From the NCBI GenBank assembly GCA_001766655.1, contig MJCC01000007.1, positions 179,275-243,274 of the forward strand: 64,000 bases of DNA, given 5' to 3'. Each line of letters starts with the position of its first letter. The first letter of the stretch is position 1. The position numbers were made by a program, and so were the translations under genes. Under the pieces are notes generated by a model. It had not been told where the DNA came from and made no database searches. It was given only the letters and a program-made list of their open reading frames with translations. This DNA comes from Phytomonas francai. Taxonomy: Eukaryota > Euglenozoa > Kinetoplastea > Trypanosomatida > Trypanosomatidae. Below are positions 30,304 to 38,146 of this stretch, piece by piece.

Positions 30304-31148
30304 CCCACGAGGGTGGCTACAAAGATGATATCTGCAAGTGGCAAGAGCTGGAAAACACCAAAAGACTGGATTAGGAAGGATATCGTGTTTTTTTTCCCGC
30401 TACTGTTCTTATGTGTGACAGGATGCGTCGTATGCAGCTCGAACTTTGAGTGTTATTTTTAGGCGATTAAGTTTTTCGGTTGATTTTTTGCCACTTTCCT
30501 CTTGCGTCTACATTGCTTCTACAAGTTTTATGTTTATTGCTCATTTGCTACGTATCTATCTATCTATATTTATAATATTAATGCTTTGCGTAATTGAAAC
30601 AGACAGTATAAAAAATTACTATTGCTAGTTAGAGAACCGGGAGGCGAACCAAATAGCAAAAATTAAAGCACAATGTTGTATTAAGGTTTTAAAGAGTTGT
30701 CCTTTTACTTTTCTGTATATGTAAGGTCATTTTATTTTGCTTCTATTATAGTTTCTGAGACGATGGAGTGGAAAAGGAAAGAGGAACCGATACTGTACGT
30801 CGTGGTAAGAACAACGAGTGACACTAATAGCTAAAAAAAATCCATTATTTTCGGAACCTTGTTGCCTCAGCGATGTTTTTGACTTTTCCCTTTACTCTTC
30901 TAGTAAATAGCCTTTGTTGTCTAACGCCTTTCAATTTACCTTTTTTTTTCCTGCTTTCCGCGCTGCATCCTTCTTTTTGTCGGGACTATTTATTCGAAGT
31001 TACTCTACACACACACACACACACACACACTCAGAACCTCTTGCTGTAGGTGTGCCTGCTTTGATAATTGTACTGCTCGTAGCATCTTTGAAGTACTTTA
31101 GTCATACAGTTTGTAAAGTAAGCGTAGATTATTGCTAGTAGAAATATT
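30304..31148. other. Intergenic with AC microsatellite
   Basis: The first 160 bases are an in-frame open extension of the RRM gene after its TGA. The rest is AT-rich UTR with T runs. An AC repeat lies at 31007-31030 in the probable 5' leader of the next gene. No RNA gene seen. Confidence 0.6.
31007..31030 (+). repeat. (AC)12 microsatellite
   Basis: Perfect AC dinucleotide run about 120 bases upstream of the MNS1-like start codon, likely in the precursor leader region. Confidence 0.95.
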
Positions 31149-32471
31149 ATGAGTTCAAGTGAAGCTCGTGCAGAACGGCTACGCCGTGTCAATCATTACA
31201 AGGCAGTGCAAGCCGAGCTAGCAAGGCAGCGAGAGGAGGCAGAATTCATTGCACGAAGAGAGCAAAAGGCGCGTGCCGCTGAGTCTGATGCAGCATTAGC
31301 GGCAGAATTAGCAGAGCGGCAAAATAGGATCACTAAGGATGAAAAAATGTTACTTTTTGTTCGGGATTTTCCTGAAGTACGCGAGTTGGAACATAGACTG
31401 AAGGATGCATACCTCAAAAAGACGCGGGCCGAACAAGTAATTGACAAGACTGAAGCCAAGAAGCAAGTAATAGAAGAGCAAAAGCAGTATATTCAAGCAC
31501 TGAATGAGCAGAATAGGCAAGCTGAAGCTATGGAAGAGAAGAGGCGACTACAGGAAATCGAGCGCTTCCGTGAGCACCAAGAAGCGCAATTAGAGCTTAT
31601 TAGGCGTCACCAACAGGCGGCTCTCGATGAAGTGAATGAGCGGCTCCGAGAGCGGATTGCAGTTGACGCGGTGGTGGCTCGTGTTCATGAAAAGGACTTC
31701 CTCAACGCTCTTGAACGGAAGGAAAAAAATCGGAAAATCCAAGAGGAGCAGGATGAATTCTACCGCATTCGTGCAGCCTTGAAGAAGGCAGAGCAGGAAC
31801 GGGAGGCCAAGGAGGAGGCTGCCATCCAAGCTTATCTTGCGGAGCAAAATCGGCGCAAGGAGGCCGACGAAAAGACATTCCGCCAGCGGAACCAGGCGAG
31901 GGCGAATATTCTGGAGGAACAGGGTCGTTTCATTATGGAGGAGCAGCGAAAGAAGCAGGAGCTAGAGGACCTCTTGTACGACTATTACGAAGAGGAACGC
32001 CTCGCCAAGGAGCGGGCCTTGATAAAGGCCGAGAAGGAAAGCCGTGAGCGTATGTGTGCGGCAGTTGCGCGTGAAAATTTGGAGCTTATCGAGCAGCGTC
32101 TTAAAGCACGTGAGAAGGAGATGGCAGAGGAGATGGCGTACCGCCAAAAACTCATGGAGGAACTTGCCGCAAATGCCAAGTTGGAGCAGCTGAACAAGAG
32201 GCTGCAGGCGCAGCGTAGGAAGGAGATCATCGCAGAAACTCAGAGACGAATGGAGGAGCGACAAAAGCTTAAGGAAGATGAGAGAAAACTCGAGAAGCAG
32301 GTTGAGGAGATGGAGCGTAAACGTGAGGAAGAGATACAGGAGTATATTCGACGCGCTCGCGCGCAGTTGCTGGAAGAACATATGTCAAAACTTGGTAAAT
32401 TCGCCCCAATTCGCTATCTCAGACCCGAGGAGAGAGAAAAATACGTACCTGTAAATGGATTCTCTGAGTGA
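31149..32471 (+). CDS. MNS1-like TPH-domain flagellar protein
   Basis: The 440 residues are nearly all charged helix rich in Glu, Arg, Gln, Lys and Ala, the profile of a trichohyalin-plectin-homology (TPH) coiled-coil protein. The segment VRELEHRLKDAYLKKTRAEQ and the ending AQLLEEHMSKLG, shortly before the C-terminus, recall MNS1, with CFAP45/CFAP53 as related alternatives. These are microtubule inner proteins that run along the lumen of ciliary doublets. In this organism it would be an axonemal component of the flagellum. There is no signal peptide or membrane segment. The start ATG at 31149 is preceded by an in-frame stop-rich leader. Confidence 0.75.
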   Translation: MSSSEARAERLRRVNHYKAVQAELARQREEAEFIARREQKARAAESDAALAAELAERQNRITKDEKMLLFVRDFPEVRELEHRLKDAYLKKTRAEQVIDKTEAKKQVIEEQKQYIQALNEQNRQAEAMEEKRRLQEIERFREHQEAQLELIRRHQQAALDEVNERLRERIAVDAVVARVHEKDFLNALERKEKNRKIQEEQDEFYRIRAALKKAEQEREAKEEAAIQAYLAEQNRRKEADEKTFRQRNQARANILEEQGRFIMEEQRKKQELEDLLYDYYEEERLAKERALIKAEKESRERMCAAVARENLELIEQRLKAREKEMAEEMAYRQKLMEELAANAKLEQLNKRLQAQRRKEIIAETQRRMEERQKLKEDERKLEKQVEEMERKREEEIQEYIRRARAQLLEEHMSKLGKFAPIRYLRPEEREKYVPVNGFSE

Positions 32472-32851
32472 GGCTTCGTGTGATACACTCGTTGAGCTCA
32501 AGCTTGTGCGATTATTAGACACGATAGGCAAGGAGCATACAGGGGGAACTCCAACAGATGAGGCCAATGTTCAAGGAGGTGGATACCTTTTCTCAAACCT
32601 TTTTACATACATGTATATTCGCTTTCAAATATATATATATATCTTGAATTTATATCCAAACAGAAATACACACAGGTAAAGGGACAATAGCCACTCGTCT
32701 AGACTGATTAATCCTAATGAAAGGGATATCTTGAGCAGTTTTTACATGTTAAACTGTCTTTGCCTTTCAAAAGACCTTCTCTACTCGTGTCATGTTTGCG
32801 TCGTTATTTTTTACCTATTTACTATGGTGGTAGTGGAAACTGACAAAGGAA
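32472..32851. other. Intergenic
   Basis: Short UTR interval. A 74-codon plus frame beginning inside the previous gene is an overlap shadow. There is a TA run at 32630-32641 and a T-rich tract at about 32804-32822 before the next start. Confidence 0.55.
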
Positions 32852-33805
32852 ATGAAATCTAGAGGTGTAGACAAGGTATGGAGGGCTGCACCCCTTCCGC
32901 AGCCCTTCCATACTGCGCTAGAATCAGGCGACTGGGTTCGGGCACTTCACATTTACCAGCGTCATCCGTATCATGCCCCTCCTTCAGACACATGTGACCT
33001 CCTGAAGACCATCATGCATGCTACTGGTATTGGCGTAGAGGATGTCAAAAGCCGATTCAATGAAAAGATTACGTTGTCAGCAATATATCAGCGCAAGAAG
33101 CCTGAGGAGGTCGAATGGGGCGTATTTTGGGACGCCCTCAACAACGGAGACGGCAAAATTATCAGCGCCGCGCTCAGCGGTGCTCATGTGTCGGCGGCTG
33201 CGCAACAGGTAGCCATTGCTGAGGCCTGCGCCGTCTTGTTAAAGGCTGCCGGCAAGGACTGGGTGGAGAAACTCGTGGAAAGTACACCTTTTGCCACGGT
33301 TACGCGCGGCAACCTCGTACAGGTTGCCCTTATGATGCGGCGGTGGGACGTCGCGGTGGATATTCTGCGCCATGTTCGGTTCACCCGCGCCGATGTTTCC
33401 GTTATTTGGCCGCTGATGTCTCAGTTTGGGTGGGAGGAGGTTCTTCAGATGATATCCGCATGCCCCAAGAACTCGGTTCCGTATGACCAAGTCCTGCCAT
33501 TTATTTTAAAAAATGGCTGCAGCCTACAGACGTTATCGGAGCACCTGGAACAGGCCCGTGTGCTTAGCGATGTTGATGTGGTGGCACCACTTATTGCCTA
33601 TGCGATAGAAAATCAGAATTGGGATTATGTAGATCGTGGTATGGAGCACCTGGTTGATATTGGACAGGTGACCCCCGCAGCACGCGATGCTTTTGTGCAC
33701 CTTTGCAAGCTTCATGGACACGAGAAGGTTTGCAAAGCCTTGGAAGATCATAATTTGGAACTACCAAAATTGACAATTAAACGTCTGGAGCTCCTTCGTT
33801 TGTAA
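32852..33805 (+). CDS. Helical-repeat protein, PPR/TPR-like, 317 aa
   Basis: The protein consists of paired amphipathic helices with a roughly 33-37 residue rhythm. Examples are FHTALESGDWVRALHIYQRH, GNLVQVALMMRRWDVAVDIL, IAYAIENQNWDYVDRGMEHL and HLCKLHGHEKVCKALEDH. This is the character of an alpha-solenoid of the PPR or TPR type, so a scaffold or RNA-binding role is likely. The N-terminus is basic (MKSRGVDKVWRAAPLPQ) and could be a weak mitochondrial leader. Kinetoplastids have many degenerate PPR-like proteins in mitochondrial RNA metabolism, which is the most reasonable context. I do not recognise a specific family. Confidence 0.8.
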   Translation: MKSRGVDKVWRAAPLPQPFHTALESGDWVRALHIYQRHPYHAPPSDTCDLLKTIMHATGIGVEDVKSRFNEKITLSAIYQRKKPEEVEWGVFWDALNNGDGKIISAALSGAHVSAAAQQVAIAEACAVLLKAAGKDWVEKLVESTPFATVTRGNLVQVALMMRRWDVAVDILRHVRFTRADVSVIWPLMSQFGWEEVLQMISACPKNSVPYDQVLPFILKNGCSLQTLSEHLEQARVLSDVDVVAPLIAYAIENQNWDYVDRGMEHLVDIGQVTPAARDAFVHLCKLHGHEKVCKALEDHNLELPKLTIKRLELLRL

Positions 33806-34243
33806 TTCTTTCTCTTCGCGTTGCAGAAATAGGAACGTGAAGGTGCCACGTTGCAATGTTTCTTTGTCTTACTCTGCTAAATTCGACCACGTGTCTGTAA
33901 AATGCTCATCTCATAGGCCTTGGATCAGCCTTTTCCTCCTCCTTCTCTACCAAGGTAGGGCACTAACATCACTAATAGGTGTCTAAAACAGCATCAGCAT
34001 ACACCATTTGTTACTATCACCCGTTCTATTGTAAATCTTTGTATGACACTGGATTCGCTTTTTTTATTTATTCCTTGCGTTTTGTTCCTGCGCCTCTTTG
34101 TTCCAGTTCGCTACTTGAATTACCTTTCTACATTACTTACTTTTTCCCCTGCTGTGCAGTCCACACACGCTATATATTTTACCATTGGATAGGTTTATTT
34201 CTATAGCTTTAAAAAGTTTCAGGGAATTCATACATCAACAAAC
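33806..34243. other. Intergenic with probable splice acceptor
   Basis: UTR interval. A pyrimidine-rich stretch at about 34126-34159 (ending CCCCTGCTGTGCAG) looks like the trans-splice acceptor for the TRAP-beta gene; a second AG at 34220-34221 is possible. Confidence 0.6.
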
Positions 34244-34888
34244 ATGAAGCTTTTTTTCTCCCTAGCAATTCTCGGTTTCGTGGCCGCTCTGTGCATTAGT
34301 CCTTGCTTTGCACAGGTCACTGACGATGGCTCGATCCAAAACATTGACCCTTTAATCTTTGTATCAAAAACCACCTCCAAGGATGATCTTGCGTTAGGAT
34401 CTTCAGTAGAAATCGTTACTACCGTGTATAATTATGGCCAAAGCCCGGCCTTTGATGTGGTGATCACTGACATACTAGAAAACGGCACTGTGAAAAAGAT
34501 GGAGGTGGACTCGATTCCTTACGATGGATCTGAGACTTTGCATTACTTCATCCAGCCTTCGAGGTTGGGGAACTACCCGGTAGGCCTCACCATCGTGCAG
34601 TATAACCTGGAGCAGGGCGACAACACGACATCGCAAATAGCTTACAGCAATATGATACGCGAAGGTGATGCATACTACAAGGATGAAGGCATCGATGATG
34701 AATCTTTCCGCGGTAAGGTGTCTGTGCTCACACGCGCACGGTATGATCGCCTCCACGCACGCTTCATTAAGGAGACTACGGCGTACATTTTTCTGGGATG
34801 CATCCCCACGCTTTTCCCATACGTTCTCTACCATGTAAAGCAGTCCATGATTAATGAAATACTCCGACGCTCGAAACGAAACCGCTGA
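34244..34888 (+). CDS. SSR2: Translocon-associated protein beta subunit (TRAP-beta)
   Basis: The 214-residue type I membrane protein of the ER associates with the Sec61 translocon and assists insertion and translocation of some secretory proteins. It has a clear signal peptide at 1-23 (MKLFFSLAILGFVAALCISP, likely cleaved after CFA) and a lumenal beta-sandwich at about 30-135. That domain carries the TRAP-beta pattern VTTVYNYGQSPAFDVVITD and two N-glycosylation sequons (N80 and N127). A membrane helix spans about 177-197, followed by a short basic cytosolic tail (RRSKRNR). Length and topology fit the family. No other TRAP subunit is adjacent. Confidence 0.88.
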   Translation: MKLFFSLAILGFVAALCISPCFAQVTDDGSIQNIDPLIFVSKTTSKDDLALGSSVEIVTTVYNYGQSPAFDVVITDILENGTVKKMEVDSIPYDGSETLHYFIQPSRLGNYPVGLTIVQYNLEQGDNTTSQIAYSNMIREGDAYYKDEGIDDESFRGKVSVLTRARYDRLHARFIKETTAYIFLGCIPTLFPYVLYHVKQSMINEILRRSKRNR

Positions 34889-35658
34889 ATTCATAAACTC
34901 GAATCATCAGCGGCGGGATGTATGTGCGACTTCCAAAAATAATCCGTTCTAGTATAGCAGATAAATATCATCATAACGGTTAGTAACTTCTGATGTGGGC
35001 TTTGTTTCTCTTTTTTTTTCGTTCTTGAAGTCTGGGCACAAAAGCGGGGAAAAATGTAAAACTTTTGTTTTCCAAATAAGGTTGACGGCTGTGGTTGTCT
35101 TAAACATATAATGCTCCCATGAGCTAAAAGAAAATGAAGTGTGACAGGACAATTGCGGCAGTAAGGAGGGTGTGCTGGCGATATTTGGTATTTTTTTAAA
35201 AAATGTAATTTTCTTATTTATTGGGCTAAATAAGAATTTTAATGCACACTTCTGTGTATATAAGGTAGTACTTTGTTTTGAATAATTATGGAAAGAGAAC
35301 AAAAAATAATGTGTATCACCTTTCTTGATTGTTAATTCTGTGGAGAAAGAGAAAGCTGTTTTTTGTAACATGTGACTCAAAATCATCATTCTATTTTATT
35401 TCAACTGTATACATTTTGTTTGTTCATCTTTATATATCATTTCTCAATATACTACGCAGATAGATCTCATAGTGTCAAAAAAATCCTCTTAACGTAGCGA
35501 ATAAATTCTTAGTACTTTTCCCTTGCTTAGTATTTCAATAGCAGTATTGAAATTCTCGCTCGGAAATTTTTTGCTCTACTGTGATTTTATCATATAGTTG
35601 CATTTGTATTTGTAGTTCTTCCCATTTTGTCGTTTACGATTTCCATTAGAGAACACCG
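34889..35658. other. Intergenic, AT-rich
   Basis: UTR DNA. A 146-codon minus-strand frame (34949-35389) is antisense to the unit, its residues follow T/A runs, and it is not called. T-rich tracts precede the next gene. Confidence 0.6.
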
Positions 35659-36345
35659 ATGAGTGGACTAAGGGTGCTTCTTGCTCAAGAGCAGAGTATC
35701 GTTAGTTGCCTTGACTCAGGGGAGATTTCGCAATGTGAATCTTGTAATGACTCATTTTGTTCTGAGGTGTCTTCGATTGGCCCGAAAAGTTTTGAATCAT
35801 TTCGAGTCCTACAAAAAGGTCCGAATCTTTCCTTGGGTATCGATGACATCGAAAGCGTCAATAATGAGAAATTCGGGGAAGAGAAGCAAAAGGATGCCAA
35901 ACGTCACTGGATGATTCACGGTCCCAGCCGTGCGAATCTTGATCTTGACTACAATCGCATTCTTGCTGTTCGCCAGAATAGACTGAATAACTTTATTCTA
36001 AACCAAAATAAAGCTGCCAATGTCAAGCGTCAAGATCATCATATTATGTTGCGGATTTTAATCAGCGAAGCCTATTTCCGCGATCCGGAACGGGGAAAGA
36101 ATCGTCCTTTATGGAAGAAGATTATGGTTGAAATTAGGAAGGAGTATTGGGGTGCCAACGCTATCTTCAACCTCTCTCCTGATCCCTATCATGATGTGCT
36201 TGCGAAGTTGTCCTCAATGATGCTGTGGGACAACAAGATGCGCCACTTGCGATATCAATATCGTGATACGGAGTTGGAAGCACGACAGTTACGCCAGCTG
36301 GAGGTATTAGAGCGTCTGAAATTAAGTGGGAAGCTATTCTTGTAA
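35659..36345 (+). CDS. Hypothetical protein, 228 aa
   Basis: An intact frame starting MSGLRVLLAQEQ. The first 80 residues are Ser/Glu-rich and probably disordered, with several Cys (CLDSGEISQCESCNDSFC). From about 85 on, the protein is basic and helical (WMIHGPSRANLDLDYNRILA, MLRILISEAYFRDPERGKNR, WKKIMVEIRKEYWG) and ends in a charged helix (RQLRQLEVLERLKLSGKLFL). There is no signal peptide, membrane segment or enzymatic motif. The Cys spacing does not form a standard zinc finger. I do not recognise a family. Its position, strand and codon use are those of a normal gene of this unit. Confidence 0.8.
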   Translation: MSGLRVLLAQEQSIVSCLDSGEISQCESCNDSFCSEVSSIGPKSFESFRVLQKGPNLSLGIDDIESVNNEKFGEEKQKDAKRHWMIHGPSRANLDLDYNRILAVRQNRLNNFILNQNKAANVKRQDHHIMLRILISEAYFRDPERGKNRPLWKKIMVEIRKEYWGANAIFNLSPDPYHDVLAKLSSMMLWDNKMRHLRYQYRDTELEARQLRQLEVLERLKLSGKLFL

Positions 36346-37665
36346 TAATTTAATTTCGTCAAGGGTTAATGCTAGGCACAATAACAAAAATCAAAAAGTA
36401 AAGGTTTCTTGATTCTACTTCACCCTTCCTGAAAGTTATATAATCCGTTACATGTTGTTGGTGGTGAAGGAACCCCCTCTTCTTCATCAGTGCAGCCTTT
36501 TGGATAGGCTCTCCTTCAAAGGTCCTTATATGTGTCGAAGAGGGAAAAAAGTAAGGTATCCAGACTGAGTTCCATAATGAAGCTAAAACTAAATCATTTT
36601 CTTCCCTTCATATTTTAGTTTACTTTATTATCTTGAGGTGCGCTCTAATATAGAAAAAGCATTTCCACATGGGTGCGGAAAGTAATATATGGGTGGGTTT
36701 GGCAAAGAAATCTTGAAATGACAATGCCCTCAAGTGATCAATTAGCAAAATGAGAAGGTAAGCTGGTGGAAAGTGATGCTGTAATAATTAATAAGGTTTC
36801 ATGAAGGTTTTGTTATATTGCTAGTTTGTAGTGCGTTTGTGTATTCCCATGCTTTAATATTTTTGCTACAGGGATACTAGCATGAAAGTCAAAGTCATGG
36901 TCTTATTGTTTTGATTTAAATACATTTTGTACTTCGCTTCTCCGAAAATGGCGCATTAATGTATTATTCGTTAGCAAAAGAGGTTGCTGCAGAACTTTCT
37001 TTAATTTTTTTATTGTCATTATTATTAGTATTCCAAATTGTGCGAAGATTCTCAGTTACAAGGCCATCCTAGTTCAAATCAATAGCTTGATAGCTAGGAG
37101 TCTCTTATCGAGTCCCCCACTCTAAAATATCATGAGGAGTAGTTGGGAAGTTGAATAATAGTAATTTTTCACAACTAAAAAGCGTTGCGCATATATGTGT
37201 AACTATTTGCTTCCTGGGATAGATTGTAAGGTGATATGAAAGCACATTGTCTGTTATGAATCATTTTCTCAACAGTAACTATGGTGTTTCCATAAAATAA
37301 GAAAAAGATGAATTCGCAATCATTTTTTTCCCTTTAGACAAGCGCAGCATTTTTTAAAAAATCTTATACGTATTTATATAGGATATATCTGAATTATTTA
37401 TTTACAATTGTATACGTCCACGCATTTTTAACTGAGCACCCGTGAAATTATAGTGGACGATGCCCATCTGCCAGCTTTTCTGACGTGCCTAAAGGGACAA
37501 GGTAAACAGCATAAATTTTAGTATATATTTCTCTTTTTTTTCCAACCCCTTCCTCTCTCTGTAATAATCCCACGTAATATCCTTAAACATGCTTGAGACT
37601 AATATTAGTAAAGATGTCTCCTTGAAGCATATTCCACTTAGGTAAATATGAATATATTTGACTGA

Positions 37666-37703
<38 letters not shown>

Positions 37704-38146
37704 TTGTGTGTTTTTATGTATTTATTTATAGATATATCACTTTGAATGTCCAAAAAGGCTTATAGGGAAGATAACAAGCATGGACAATTAATTTTCCTTA
37801 TGCCAAGATGGTGTCTCAGGCAAGGGGAAAATATTAGCCTTTTTTAAAAATTCAAATTTATATTTTGATGAGTTGCCAAAAGGTATATAAGCAACCAGGA
37901 ATAAGTACTAAAAAAAAGGGTTATAGGGTTTTCTTCCTTAAAGATCTTCTTTCTGCATGTGGTTTCTAGACCTCAGTGATACGGACTCACGTTAGATGGG
38001 CTTTGAGTTTTTATTATCTCCATCCCTTCTCTTCTAATTATTGTATTTTTCCTTCTAGGCTTTTGTTTTCCCTGTTTATCGAGAGTATTAGATAACCATA
38101 AAGCAAAAAAAATACATTTGAAACGCTTCGGAAGCTACCTTTACTG
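36346..38146. other. Long intergenic gap, 1.8 kb
   Basis: No supportable gene on either strand. It contains a TA/GT compound microsatellite, T8 runs, and a pyrimidine-rich region at about 38005-38075 that probably serves valyl-tRNA synthetase splicing. I looked for tRNA boxes near 37070 (AGTTCAAATC) but found no matching stems. Confidence 0.6.
37665..37710. repeat. Compound (AT)n-(GT)n microsatellite
   Basis: An AT run from about 37665 to 37687 passes into a GT run with one imperfection. It lies in the long gap before valyl-tRNA synthetase. Confidence 0.9.

Noticed and set aside
34949..35389. 146-codon minus-strand frame after TRAP-beta
   Set aside because: Antisense to the transcription unit, Phe/Ser/Lys-rich as expected from translated AT-rich DNA, no motif.
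37060..37140. tRNA-like B box (AGTTCAAATC)
   Set aside because: No matching T-arm or acceptor stem and no A box at proper spacing.
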